This document shows positions 25,923 to 35,322 of a stretch of 64,000 nt of DNA, in pieces. This stretch comes from Caballeronia sordidicola (GTDB lineage: Bacteria > Pseudomonadota > Gammaproteobacteria > Burkholderiales > Burkholderiaceae), in the NCBI RefSeq assembly GCF_000729995.1, contig NZ_JNFG01000032.1, positions 1 through 64,000 on the forward strand, read 5' to 3'. The translations under genes were made by a program, and so were the position numbers. Under the pieces are notes generated by a model that worked only from the letters and a program-made list of their open reading frames with translations, did not search any database and was not told the origin of the DNA. Each line of letters starts with the position of its first letter. The first letter of the stretch is position 1.

Positions 25923-26183
25923 CTACGCCAGCAGGTCAGGCCGTCGTGTGAAGCGCGGTTCGTCCAGCCACGCGACAAACTCATCACGCCACTGCTCGAA
26001 AGCGTTCTCGTCCAGGTCGAACACTTCATCGACATGGCCGGCGTCACGCAAGTAGGCGCCCACCACCTGACGCCCGTTCCAATAAGCAACTGCAAAATCG
26101 GTCAGGTCCGCGGTCACGCCGCGCGGCTGATCGCGAAGCAGCATGTTGAGTTGAGCCCTGAAAACGGTAAAGGTCGTGGCCAT
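25923..26183 (-). CDS. Hypothetical protein, 86 residues
   Basis: Soluble, mixed composition, with a pattern F-A-V-A-Y-W-N-G-R-Q-V-V-G-A-Y-L and an acidic, Trp-rich end. No family recognised. The ATG at 26183 gives the cleaner N-terminus (ATTFTVFRAQLNMLL); a GTG nine codons upstream is possible. It converges on the small paralogue genes. Confidence 0.55.
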   Translation of the reverse strand: MATTFTVFRAQLNMLLRDQPRGVTADLTDFAVAYWNGRQVVGAYLRDAGHVDEVFDLDENAFEQWRDEFVAWLDEPRFTRRPDLLA

Positions 26184-26363
26184 GGTCGGGTCCCGGAGAA
26201 AAATCGACACCCTGAGAGGCGAAACAGGGCTCGCTAAGAGTAGCGCTTTCCGGGGCCTTCGTGCAGTGGGATAAGCGGTCCAGGTCGCTTAAGCGCGCGG
26301 CTTGGCGGTGTTGGTGTCGGGATAGATACCGGCACAATGCCGCCGGACGATAGCGGCAGCGAA

Positions 26364-26394
26364 AAGCCCCGTAGCGCAAGGCTTACGGGGCTTG
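26364..26394 (-). terminator. Terminator after tRNA-Arg
   Basis: Stem AAGCCCCGTA / TACGGGGCTT followed by TTTT on the minus strand, about 33 bases past the tRNA 3' end. Confidence 0.75.
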
Positions 26395-26426
26395 GAGATT
26401 CGGTGAGACGGTGTGGGATGCAGCGA

Positions 26427-26501
26427 TGGTCCCCCCGGCAGGAATCGAACCTGCATCTAGCGCTTAGGAGGCACTTGTTCTATCCATTGAACTACGGGGA
26501 G
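26427..26501 (-). tRNA. tRNA-Arg (anticodon CCU)
   Basis: 75 bases including an encoded 3' CCA. The acceptor stem (CTCCCCG with CGGGGGG, one wobble), the D arm, the anticodon stem AGTGC/GCGCT with loop CTCCTAA giving anticodon CCT, and the T arm CAGG-TTCGATT-CCTG all pair. It reads the rare AGG codon. Such tRNA genes are frequent island insertion sites, and accessory genes do follow upstream of it, but no integrase is seen. Confidence 0.95.
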
Positions 26502-26887
26502 ATGGATATTTCAGTGGGCGGACCCAAGCCTTGAGGATACCGGCTTTGGCCTTGCCCAATGTACGCTTTCGGCTGATTTGCTTCTTCCTAAACGAAGCGC
26601 CGTGACGCACTGTGAACCTATGTATTTCTCGACCTTGCCGCCGAACAACGGTTTCGGGGCAAAGACTACGGCGTCGATTTTACCCGTCGCCGAACGCTGG
26701 CGAGCATAGATCCGGTGCAGCGGGCAGAGTATATCAAAGACGTTTAAATCCTAAGTGCGGCTCTGGCGTGGACGCGCGGCGTTCGCTCGAAACTCGTGGT
26801 GTCGCCGATCGTCCGGTAGATTGCGGAGTGACAACAGGCTGCGGAACGTTCCATCATGCGATGAAGCTTCCAATGTGAGGTCGCACT
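26502..26887. other. Intergenic region with a possible gene remnant
   Basis: 386 bases between the tRNA and the SRAP gene. Plus-strand bases 26619-26747 give 42 open codons of protein-like composition ending in a stop, without a usable start and with a stop just upstream. This could be the 3' remnant of a lost gene. Nothing else is recognised. Confidence 0.3.
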
Positions 26888-27847
26888 ATGTGCTATTCGG
26901 CGCAGATCGTGGCGGACTACCGCAAGTACGTGAAGATGTTCGGTCCTGACATCGATATCAGGGAGTTCGCGCGACTCTACTGGGAGCGTGTCCAGGGCAG
27001 CGGCGCGAAGATTGCCAAGGGCATGGATGTGACCTTCATGAATCCGGAAACAGAGGATGAGCGCGGTATCAAGGAGCTGATCGAGCGATATGACTCAACT
27101 CAGATAACGAAGCTTGAACAGGAATTGTTCAAGCAGCGCACACGGCTCGCTGATGCAGAGCGCACACTCCAGACGAAAACCACAAAGGCGGCGATCGAGA
27201 GCAAACGGATCGGCGCTAGCAAGATCGATGGCACGATGCGCCGGCTCGACGACCTGCGTCGAACAGAACCAGCGGAGCGTGACTCGCGGATATTCCCCGG
27301 TCAATACGCTCCCGTCATGGTGATGGAGAATGGTCGGCGCGTCATTAAGCCGATGCGCTATCAATGCAGGCCGGCGGGCAAGCCCGCGATCTACGACGTG
27401 AAATACCCCGGAACCTACAACGCGCGGCGGGACAACCTGGAGGGTTTCTGGAAGGAGCTTTTTGGTTATACGCACGGCCTGATGCTAGTGACCGCATTCT
27501 ACGAAAACGTCAATCGGTCTCGGCTCGAAAATCGCGTGCCGCTTGAGGGGGAGAAAGATGAAAACGTGGTCCTGGAATTCAGGCCTAACCCGCCTCAAGA
27601 AATGCTGATCGCGTGCCTGTGGTCGCACTGGAAAGGGAAGGGCGATCCTGACCTGCTGTCGTTCGCGGCCATCACAGACGACCCACCGCAGGAAATAGCG
27701 CTTGCCGGCCACGACCGCTGCATCATCCCCATCAAGCCTGAACACATCGACGCGTGGCTCAATCCAGATCCTGCGAACCTCGTGGCTCAGCACGCCATTC
27801 TCGACGACCGCAACCGACCCTATTACGAATACCGGATGGCGGCCTGA
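26888..27847 (+). CDS. Long SRAP-domain protein (HMCES/YedK type)
   Basis: 319 residues. SRAP proteins crosslink to abasic sites in single-stranded DNA through Cys2. All four key positions are visible: Cys2 (start M-C-Y-S), N178 in Y-N-A-R, E206 in A-F-Y-E and H275 in G-H-D-R. YedK has about 220 residues; here roughly 100 extra residues between Cys2 and the Asn motif form a charged coiled-coil-like segment (residues ~60-125, KLEQELFKQR and on). Ribosome site GTGAGG. It lies next to a tRNA and an IS remnant, suggesting a transferred gene. Confidence 0.83.
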   Translation: MCYSAQIVADYRKYVKMFGPDIDIREFARLYWERVQGSGAKIAKGMDVTFMNPETEDERGIKELIERYDSTQITKLEQELFKQRTRLADAERTLQTKTTKAAIESKRIGASKIDGTMRRLDDLRRTEPAERDSRIFPGQYAPVMVMENGRRVIKPMRYQCRPAGKPAIYDVKYPGTYNARRDNLEGFWKELFGYTHGLMLVTAFYENVNRSRLENRVPLEGEKDENVVLEFRPNPPQEMLIACLWSHWKGKGDPDLLSFAAITDDPPQEIALAGHDRCIIPIKPEHIDAWLNPDPANLVAQHAILDDRNRPYYEYRMAA

Positions 27848-27923
27848 ACCAGCTCGCTGTTATGTTGAGGATAGAACGACCCGGAGCGGTGCCGAACAAG
27901 CACGTTTCTCGGCACACGGGAAA

Positions 27924-28730
27924 TGACCAAATGACTTTGGTCGTATCTGTTCGGCGGCGGATTGAACCGGTCGACGCAATCGTTTGCGGGAATTGTTCTG
28001 CTGGCGTTTCGTAGTCCAAGGTTTTTCTCAGACGCTCCTTCAATCGTCTCGCCACGGCATTGAGTTCGGCCTGTGCAATACACTGACAGGTCGGTACCTT
28101 GGACAAATACCGCCTCAATAGCCCGTTCGCATTTTCGTAGGATCCGCGCTGCCATGGCTGGTGGGGATCGCAGAAATAAACCTTCATATCAGTGGCCATG
28201 GTGAAACGTTTGCGCCCGGTCATTTCCGTTCCCCGATCCTATGTCATCGACTTATAGGGCGCCTGCGGTAACTTGTACGGATTCCTGATGAGTGCATTGA
28301 TGACCGTCTCGCTATCCTCGCTGGGGATCTTAACCAGCATGACGTAGCGTGTTTGGCCTTCGACGCGCGCCGCTATCTGGCCGCTGCCACTACCGCACAG
28401 CAAATCGCCTTCCCAGTGGCCCGCTACGGCGCGGTCTTCAACTGCGGGGGGGCGTTCGCTGCTCGATACCGTGTCGCGAATCCTGCCGTCTTCTGCGTGT
28501 GGTGCCGCGAACGGCACATAGCCCGAGTACGCCGCCGGTGCTCCGGCAACTCCTTCTTCAGGGCACCACGTGCCTATATGAAGAGAGCGCGATAGAGACA
28601 GTCTCGTGGTAGTCCTCATTGTCCGGGTACGCGCGCTTGAGCCATCCGGCAATCTGCTGCGGCGAGCACTGCAGCAAATTGCCTGCCACGCTGTGCGCCA
28701 GCATCCGGTGCTCAATCGGTTCATCTGTGC
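27924..28730 (-). pseudogene. IS30-family transposase remnant
   Basis: Minus-strand pieces in different frames match an IS30 DDE transposase: an N-terminal part around E-P-I-E-H-R-M-L, then A-G-H-W-E-G-D-L with the first catalytic Asp, TRYVMLVKIP, D-R-G-T-E-M with the second Asp, FCDPHQPWQRGSYENANGLLR with the Glu, and ETPAEQF near the end. It is dead: a TGG-to-TAG change just before D-R-G-T-E-M (28239-28241), a compensated frameshift pair near 28080-28105, a further shift near 28600, and the HTH region is missing. A palindrome GACCAAA-TGAC-TTTGGTC (27924-27941) lies at the 3' end. Confidence 0.82.
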
Positions 28731-28825
28731 GAATTCGTACGGAAGACTACACAATTTTCCGCCAAGGTTCGTAAGACGCGTATGAACTCGCATTTCGCTG
28801 TCAAAACAAGACCAAGAGAAAATAG

Positions 28826-29605
28826 ATGACCGCATTGAATGACGCGTTGCCGCTCGACGGATTCTTACCGGTGAGCGTCGAGAGCGCGCAGGCACTGGCC
28901 GAATCAATGGACGATTCCGGCGTAGGGATACTGCATGATGTCGTGCCGGAAGCGATTCTCACGCAGATGCGCAGTTTCGTCGCTCAGCAGATCGAGCAGC
29001 ATAGCGGCCAATATTTCGGCCTTGAAGGCGAGGCATGGATCGCCGATACCTGCCTCAATCCGCTATTTGAGGACGCGGGCTTTCGCGCGCTATTGCGATC
29101 TCTTTACGAACGGAAGATGCGCGCATCGCCGCCCAGCGACCGGATTTTTCCCGTTCTGCGCGGGCTGACCGGCACGCACGGGCTGCGTCACGCGCTCAAC
29201 TTTCACTACGACTCGTATGTTGTAACCGTACTGCTGCCGATTTTGATCCCCAACGGCCCGGATGAACCCCGAGGCCATCTGATCATGTTCCCGAATTTAC
29301 GCGAAGCGAGGCGCTTTGCGATTGTCAACATCCTCGAAAAACTAATGGTAGAAAGATTGCTGAAGCGGACGTGGCGTTTGCCGCGCGTGCAACGATGGCT
29401 TTCAGCGAAAATCGTGCCGCTGACGCCGGGCAATCTCTACTTCTTCTGGGGCATGCGTTCATTCCACGCGAACGAGGCCTGCCTGCCGTCCAGCGTACGC
29501 TGTACCGCACTGCTGCATTTCGGTGATCCGCACGAGGGCAATGTGTTCAAAGGTATCTCCCAGCGTTTGCACGTAATGAGACTGCGGCGCATGGCGCGAG
29601 ACTAG
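28826..29605 (+). CDS. Putative 2OG-Fe(II) oxygenase
   Basis: 259 residues, soluble. A possible iron triad is visible: H127-x-D129 in F-H-Y-D-S-Y and H214 in S-F-H-A-N-E, followed 11 residues later by R225, which could bind 2-oxoglutarate. This matches phytanoyl-CoA or prolyl-hydroxylase-like folds, with the beta segment V-V-T-V-L-L-P-I-L after the H-x-D. Substrate unknown. It lies directly after the IS30 remnant, and no clear ribosome site is seen, so it may be a late arrival. Confidence 0.62.
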   Translation: MTALNDALPLDGFLPVSVESAQALAESMDDSGVGILHDVVPEAILTQMRSFVAQQIEQHSGQYFGLEGEAWIADTCLNPLFEDAGFRALLRSLYERKMRASPPSDRIFPVLRGLTGTHGLRHALNFHYDSYVVTVLLPILIPNGPDEPRGHLIMFPNLREARRFAIVNILEKLMVERLLKRTWRLPRVQRWLSAKIVPLTPGNLYFFWGMRSFHANEACLPSSVRCTALLHFGDPHEGNVFKGISQRLHVMRLRRMARD

Positions 29606-29857
29606 GCCTTCGCAAGAAGTGGCGCCACGTCGGCCTGAATAGGAGCATCGCTGATGCTGTTGGGGATGTTTGCGTGCTGCAGATTTTCTATAGCAGCGAG
29701 TAGAGGCCTTATCTGATTGTCCGTGGCGACGCCCTGCAAAGTCGCTTTGACGCGAGGTGCCCCACGACAGACTCCCGCAATCGACCGCCACTGCCCAAAA
29801 AACAGCCACAAACGCCCGACTACAAAATCCAAGGCGCGTTGTGTACGCAGCTTCGAC

Positions 29858-30256
29858 CTACGAAGAGCTCACGCCGTAAGCACCTGCCCTTGCCACTATC
29901 GCCGCCAAAACAACCGGCAGCTCGGCGGGTTTCACAAAGTGATGGTCAAACCCTGATTTAACCGACTCGGCCAGATCCGCCGGCCCAGACAGAGCCGACA
30001 CCGCCACCAGCAACGGAACCACACCAGCCTTGAGTTTCCGGATTGCCCTCGCCACTGCCCAACCGTCCAGACGGGGCATCTGGATATCGAGAACCACTAT
30101 CCTCGGATGCCAGGCACCGTATTCTGCGAGCGCGTCCTCCCCATCTCCCGCGGTTCGGATTTCGTAACCGTACGCCTCGAAGAACAGCACGTAAGCCGCT
30201 AACAGATTCGGGTCATCATCGGCGATGAGCAGCCGGTCCGGCTTCGCAATTGACAT
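29858..30256 (-). CDS. Single-domain response regulator
   Basis: 132 residues, receiver only: acidic triad D13-D14-D15, phospho-acceptor D57 in V-V-L-D-I-Q-M-P, and a conserved V-K-P lysine. There is no output domain, so it acts by protein contact, like CheY or a phosphorelay intermediate. Ribosome site GGAGAAAAC. It is divergent from the histidine kinase at 30380, 123 bases away, which is its likely partner. Confidence 0.9.
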   Translation of the reverse strand: MSIAKPDRLLIADDDPNLLAAYVLFFEAYGYEIRTAGDGEDALAEYGAWHPRIVVLDIQMPRLDGWAVARAIRKLKAGVVPLLVAVSALSGPADLAESVKSGFDHHFVKPAELPVVLAAIVARAGAYGVSSS

Positions 30257-30379
30257 TTAGTTTTCTCCGCATTGCTCCTAATGCGCAGCAATTCGAAGGC
30301 CTAATAGAATTATGTGAGCAACATGCGCGTACCATGAGTTCAGCAAATACTTCAAAAGACTCTTTTCGTTGGAGCAGAC

Positions 30380-31501
30380 ATGCGGCTGGCCGACTTCATT
30401 TTGCGCGACATGGAAACGATCCTGGAACAGTGGGAGGCGTTCGCTCTCACCCTGTTCCCAGCAGCGGCAAGCATGAAATCGCTGGAATTGCGGGACCATG
30501 CGCAACAAATTCTGGAGGCTGTAGCCAAGGACTTAACGACCTCCCAGACCAGGGAAGCTCAAAGCGAAAAGTCGATGGGCCGCGCCCCGCAACTGATCGG
30601 AGCCTCGGAGACCGCTGCACAGACGCATGCGGTCCTGCGCGCGCGCAGCGGCTTCGAAATCAACCAACTGACCGCCGAGTACCGCGCACTGCGTGCAAGC
30701 GTTCTTCGGTTGTGGATGGACGCCTGTCAGCCCAAGACGCCCAATCCCGATGACATCATGCGATTCAACGAGGCTATCGACCAGGCGCTTGCCGAATCGA
30801 TCAGCTTTTTCAGTGCCCAGGTAGACCAGGCTCGTAATCTCTTGCTTGGCATGCTTGGGCACGACATGCGCAGTCCGCTCCAGACCATTCAGATGACAGC
30901 GGGCTATCTGGCGGCGCTGAACGCGGGGGAAAAGGTGTCGGGAGCCGCGACCCGTTTGATCCACAGCGGCGCTCGCATGCAAGCGCTGCTGGACGATATG
31001 CTCGATTTCAATCGAACCAAACTGGGTTTGGGTATCAATATCTCTCCAACCAACGTCGACTTGGCCGATCTGTTTGCCGACGAATTGAACCTGGTGCGGG
31101 CAGCGCACCCGGACCACCAGATCGATCTGGAAGTGGAGGGGGACTCCCAGGGTGTCTGGGACGGCCGGCGTTTGCAGCAGTTGCTCGGCAACCTGGTCCT
31201 GAACGCGATTAAGTACGGAACGCCAGACGCGCCGGTAAGGGTGACAATCACCGGCGAGGAGCAGGAAGTCCGTTTCGAGGTCAAGAATAACGGGAACGCC
31301 ATCGAGCAACAGGTTCTGGATCAGATCTTTGATCCTCTCCGGCGAGGCCCGGATCAAGAGAACAAATATGACGCAGACGGCAACTTGGGGCTCGGGCTCT
31401 ATATAGCGCGTGAGGTTGCCAAGGCCCACGGCGGTGGCATCGACGCGCGATCTGACGAGGCCGAAACGGTGTTCGCTGTGCGTCTGCCGCGTCGCAAATA
31501 A
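30380..31501 (+). CDS. Soluble histidine kinase with RsbRD-like N-terminal domain
   Basis: 373 residues. The N-terminal ~150 residues are helical with features of the RsbRD/RsbR-type sensor domain (ILEQWEAFALTLF, E-Y-R-A-L-R-A-S-V-L-R-L-W). The HisKA domain has H161 in G-H-D-M-R-S-P, and the ATPase domain shows N-A-I-K-Y and G-L-G-L-Y-I-A. No membrane helix. It probably phosphorylates the divergent single-domain receiver at 29858-30256. Such input domains are linked to stress sensing in other bacteria. Confidence 0.9.
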   Translation: MRLADFILRDMETILEQWEAFALTLFPAAASMKSLELRDHAQQILEAVAKDLTTSQTREAQSEKSMGRAPQLIGASETAAQTHAVLRARSGFEINQLTAEYRALRASVLRLWMDACQPKTPNPDDIMRFNEAIDQALAESISFFSAQVDQARNLLLGMLGHDMRSPLQTIQMTAGYLAALNAGEKVSGAATRLIHSGARMQALLDDMLDFNRTKLGLGINISPTNVDLADLFADELNLVRAAHPDHQIDLEVEGDSQGVWDGRRLQQLLGNLVLNAIKYGTPDAPVRVTITGEEQEVRFEVKNNGNAIEQQVLDQIFDPLRRGPDQENKYDADGNLGLGLYIAREVAKAHGGGIDARSDEAETVFAVRLPRRK

Positions 31502-31711
31502 TGCGCGGCATGTTTTCGGCGCTGACTTTCTAAAGGACGTGACGATTTCAACAGCAAGACCGTTGCCTACATCGCCACGACTTGATCCAGGCGGGTATTA
31601 GTGCGCTTTAGCGGACGCGGGCTGTCTGCCTTAATTCAGCCCGCAAGGAGGACGTAGCCATGCCCACATCTGTATTGCCCTTCCGCTTTTGCCCCAGACC
31701 GATACTGATTC

Positions 31712-31750
31712 AAAACGCACGCCGCTTTGCTTCAACGCGAAAAGCGGCGT
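31712..31750 (-). terminator. Possible terminator of hybrid kinase gene
   Basis: Ten-base stem ACGCCGCTTT / AAAGCGGCGT just after the kinase stop; the T run is short. The gap 31502-31756 has no other clear feature. Confidence 0.5.
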
Positions 31751-31756
31751 GTCAGT

Positions 31757-33679
31757 TTAGCTCGCAGCCCTGAGCGCCTTGGCGAGTTCAGCCAAAAGGT
31801 ACGGTTTGACGACGAAGGTGAAATCGTCGATGCGTCCATACTGCGCGCGTAATGCTGGAAGCGGATAGCCCGACGCCAGTATCACCTTGAGATCGGGACG
31901 GAGTTCGCGCGCCAGGCGCGCCAGTTGAATACCGCTCATGCCCTTCGGCATGACTACGTCGGTGAACAGGATGTCGATATCGGAACGGCGCTCCAGGATC
32001 GCCATTGCGTCGACGCCGTTGGCCGCAGTCGCGACCTCGTAGCCTATGCTGCGAAAAAGCTGCCCCGCCGCGTCCAGTACGTCCGGCTCATCTTCCACTA
32101 TCAGGACCGTATCCACGCGCTCGTCAGCCGCGACAATCCTGTCATCTGGCGCGCCTTCAACCACGGGCAAGTACATGCTGACGGTCGTACCCTTGCCCTC
32201 TTCGCTGTCGATCACGACGTCGCCACCGGACTGGGCGATGAATCCATAGACCTGGCTCAGGCCCAGCCCCGTGCCCTTGCCAATTTCCTTGGTCGTAAAA
32301 AACGGCTCGAACGCCCGTGCCACCACCGCCGGCGGCATGCCGGAGCCGGTATCAGAGACAGAAACGCAGACGTAAGCACCCGGCGCCAGATTTCCCACCT
32401 CCCCAACACCCAAATGCACACTCTCGACGATGACCTCCAGTTTTCCGCCATCGGGCATCGCATCGCGCGCGTTGACAACCAGGTTCAGCAACGCCGCCTC
32501 GAAGCGGGCGGCATCCAGCGAAACGGTCCCGGCGTCACGCGCCGGCCGTATTTTCATCTCGATGGCGGAATTTCCCGCGCGACGAAGCACGGGTTCGAAA
32601 CTGCTGATCACCGCGTTCAGGTCATAATTTTCGACCATGAGCGGTTGCTGACGGGCGAAAGAAAGCAGTTGCTGGGTCATGAGCGCACCGCGATCGACGG
32701 CGCGCCGCACGGCATCCAGTACTTTCTTGTCGGCGTAACTTTGCGTTCGCGTGGCCAGCACATCCACGCTGCTTGAGATGATCGCCAGCAGGTTATTGAA
32801 GTCGTGGGCAATGCCCCCGGTGAGCTGGCCGATCGCTTCCATTTTCTGCGATTGGAAAAGCGCTGAATTGGCCCGCTCAAGGGCTTCCAACGCCTGCTTT
32901 CGTTCCGTTATATCCCGCGTGACCTTGGCGAATCCCAGCAGTTTTCCCGCCTCGTCGTGGATCGCGTCGACAACGACGTGCGCCCAAAATCGCGTTCCGT
33001 CTTTCCGTACACGCCAGCTTTCCTGTTCGAACCGCCCTTCGGTTGCGGCCGTTGTCAGAGTCTGAGCAGGCAGACCTTTCGCCCGGTCTTCTTCGGTATA
33101 AAAGACGGCGAAATTCGAACCGACGATTTCCTCTTGCTTGTAGCCCTTGATGCGTTCGCCGCCAGCATTCCAGTTTGTGACCACGCCCGTCGGGGAGATC
33201 ATGTAGATCGCATAATCGGTCACGCTCTGAACGAGCAGGCGGAACCTGTCCTCGCTTTCGCGCAACGCCTCTTCGGCCGCTTTACGCTCGGTAATGTCGC
33301 GCGTGATCTTGGCGAAGCCGATCAGCTCGCCTGAGGGACCCCAGATCGGATCGACTACGACGCTTGCCCAAAAACGCGTGCCGTCCCTTCGCACCCGCCA
33401 GCCTTCATCTTCGAACTTTCCCTGTTCGCGGGCGGTTTGTAATGCCCGCGTCGGCTTGCCCGAGCGCCGGTCCTCCTCGGTATAAAACAGGGAAAAGTGC
33501 TGGCCGATGATCTCGTGCGCAGCATACCCTTTGAACCGTTCCGCCCCGGCGTTCCAGCTGCTGACAATCCCTTCAGGGTTCAGCATGTAGATGGCGTAAT
33601 CGGTGATGCCCGTGACGAGTAGTTGAAAGCGCTGTTCCTCGCTCAGATCACGGATCTTTCCGCACTCTTCAGATTTCAT
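31757..33679 (-). CDS. PAS-PAS hybrid sensor histidine kinase with C-terminal receiver
   Basis: 640 residues, no membrane helix. Two similar PAS domains (DYAIYMLNPEGIVSSWNAGAERFKGY and DYAIYMISPTGVVTNWNAGGERIKGY), each with a PAC end D-I-T-E-R-K; a HisKA domain with G-G-I-A-H-D-F-N-N-L-L; an HATPase with N-A-R-D-A-M and G-T-G-L-G-L-S; and a C-terminal receiver with F-T-D-V-V-M-P. The C-terminal receiver architecture is typical of soluble sensors of light, redox or oxygen. No output regulator lies beside it. Confidence 0.92.
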   Translation of the reverse strand: MKSEECGKIRDLSEEQRFQLLVTGITDYAIYMLNPEGIVSSWNAGAERFKGYAAHEIIGQHFSLFYTEEDRRSGKPTRALQTAREQGKFEDEGWRVRRDGTRFWASVVVDPIWGPSGELIGFAKITRDITERKAAEEALRESEDRFRLLVQSVTDYAIYMISPTGVVTNWNAGGERIKGYKQEEIVGSNFAVFYTEEDRAKGLPAQTLTTAATEGRFEQESWRVRKDGTRFWAHVVVDAIHDEAGKLLGFAKVTRDITERKQALEALERANSALFQSQKMEAIGQLTGGIAHDFNNLLAIISSSVDVLATRTQSYADKKVLDAVRRAVDRGALMTQQLLSFARQQPLMVENYDLNAVISSFEPVLRRAGNSAIEMKIRPARDAGTVSLDAARFEAALLNLVVNARDAMPDGGKLEVIVESVHLGVGEVGNLAPGAYVCVSVSDTGSGMPPAVVARAFEPFFTTKEIGKGTGLGLSQVYGFIAQSGGDVVIDSEEGKGTTVSMYLPVVEGAPDDRIVAADERVDTVLIVEDEPDVLDAAGQLFRSIGYEVATAANGVDAMAILERRSDIDILFTDVVMPKGMSGIQLARLARELRPDLKVILASGYPLPALRAQYGRIDDFTFVVKPYLLAELAKALRAAS

Positions 33680-34122
33680 TATTTTAGGTCCACGTGTTCT
33701 AGTGGAGATGTAATCAAAGGGTGCTGCGTCGCAAAAATCGGCGCACGCTATTACCTTTGTATTCTAGGCAAGGCGAGCGAAAGATTCATATTAACCTCAA
33801 AGACCTCAGGATCTCAGATACTGCAATAAACCGTGCCACGCAGCTTCCTTTTCAGTGCCCGGTTGCGTCAGGGCTTCTGCGATCGACTGGGAATGCTCTC
33901 GCGAACGAAGCGGATTGAAGCCGTCTTCCTCTTGCCGTTCGATCAAATTCGGGTTCAGAACAGCGCTTTTTTCTGACGTTTAAAACGAAGGGTGCCAGGC
34001 ACGGCGCTCGAGCGGGGAAGACGCAATCGATCACGGCCGTTATGCCGGTCGCGATACCTACGCTGCCACAATCGGGCTCGCTGATAACGAGGGAAGGGCT
34101 GACATGCCCCCGCAAAAAACGG
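33680..34122. other. Intergenic region, no gene recognised
   Basis: 443 bases between the hybrid kinase and the membrane GGDEF gene. An 87-codon minus-strand frame (33852-34115) has unusual composition and no ribosome site; I do not accept it as a gene. The segment may be a dispersed repeat. Confidence 0.35.
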
Positions 34123-35322
34123 TCAGGTCGGTTTCGGTGAGTCCTTCGTGACGTCGGCCGTCTCGTCGCCCGTGGAGACCGCAGAGACGACGCGATTTCG
34201 TCCCATGGCCTTGGCCGAGTAGAGCGCTGCGTCGGCTCGCGCCATCAGGTTTGCCAGCATTTCATTAGCTTGATATTCGTCCACGCCGGCACTGAAGGTG
34301 CACGTCAGTTCTCCGTGAAGCACGGATAGCGTCGACGCGGCCAGATGCAGGCGCAAACTGTTCACCAGCGTGAGCGCGTCCGCCCTGGTTGTCTCAGGGA
34401 ACAATATCGCAAACTCTTCCCCGCCAAGCCGCCCGAAAATGTCTCCTCGCCGGATGCCCTGCGACACAATCGAGGAAAAGTGAGCGAGTGCGCGATCTCC
34501 GGCCGCGTGGCCGTGAGCGTCATTGACTGCCTTGAAGTGATCAATGTCGAGGATTGCAACCGCGAACCGGGATTTTGTGCGGTTGGTGCGCTCCAGCTGC
34601 AACTCGGCCTGAGCCATGAACTCGCGCCGCACGAGGGCGCCAGTCAACTCATCGATAGCCGCCAGCCGCTCCATCCTCTCCGCCATGCGGTCATAGGCAA
34701 GCATGAGCGCGCCGATCGAGAGACACGGCAGGGTGACAATGCCGAGCGCGAGAAACGCAATGGTCATTGGCGTTGGCTCGAGAAACCGCGTGTGATGTTC
34801 CCAGCCAAGGCCAGCAGCGAGCCCGCGAGCAATATGAACGAACCCGCCGACTGCGGCGACAATCGCGACGAACTGGTAACTGTATCCCGGTCGATGCAGC
34901 GGCCTCTTCGTATAGGTGGTCCAGGCCACCATCAGACGGACATAGGCGAGGAAGCCGGACATCACGACAATCCGGGCATCCGCATTCGGCGAGAAAAAGC
35001 TCCAGTGGACAATGCCGGCCACCAATAGCACGAACGCCACAACTTCATGGAGCCGCGAAGGTCGAAGGCCGAAGAATAATCGGCAACCCTGCAGTACGAG
35101 GAATGCGGCGCCGGCGAATAGGGAACTTGCGAATACGACCGTGAGCGGTGTCGGTGAACTGTCACTGAACGCCAATGCGACAAGTGCGGCCACAATCAGG
35201 ACGTTTGCACTGATCCAGCGAAACAATCCAGGTATCCTGGACCGCACCAGCGAGCCGAATACGACTGCGCTGATCGCGCCGGACATGATTCCGACAACGT
35301 AGAGAGTGACAGAACTGAACAT
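34123..35322 (-). CDS. Membrane-bound diguanylate cyclase
   Basis: 399 residues. The N-terminal ~220 residues contain six or seven transmembrane helices, an MHYT/7TM-like sensor of unknown ligand. The GGDEF domain has an intact catalytic signature (RLGGEEFAILFP) with the substrate-binding D-I-D-H-F-K-A-V-N-D. It should make c-di-GMP at the inner membrane. The C-terminal tail is polar. Weak ribosome site. Confidence 0.92.
   Translation of the reverse strand: MFSSVTLYVVGIMSGAISAVVFGSLVRSRIPGLFRWISANVLIVAALVALAFSDSSPTPLTVVFASSLFAGAAFLVLQGCRLFFGLRPSRLHEVVAFVLLVAGIVHWSFFSPNADARIVVMSGFLAYVRLMVAWTTYTKRPLHRPGYSYQFVAIVAAVGGFVHIARGLAAGLGWEHHTRFLEPTPMTIAFLALGIVTLPCLSIGALMLAYDRMAERMERLAAIDELTGALVRREFMAQAELQLERTNRTKSRFAVAILDIDHFKAVNDAHGHAAGDRALAHFSSIVSQGIRRGDIFGRLGGEEFAILFPETTRADALTLVNSLRLHLAASTLSVLHGELTCTFSAGVDEYQANEMLANLMARADAALYSAKAMGRNRVVSAVSTGDETADVTKDSPKPT

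Noticed and set aside
29602-29832. 76-codon minus-strand frame after the oxygenase gene
   Set aside because: It has a plausible C-terminal half but only a TTG start, no ribosome site, and overlaps the oxygenase stop. It could be a remnant; not enough to call.
31661-31774. 37-codon plus-strand frame with a strong AAGGAGG ribosome site
   Set aside because: It runs antisense into the hybrid kinase end, overlaps its terminator hairpin, and the peptide has no recognisable character.
33852-34115. 87-codon minus-strand frame between hybrid kinase and GGDEF genes
   Set aside because: No ribosome site and odd composition. Possibly part of a dispersed repeat.
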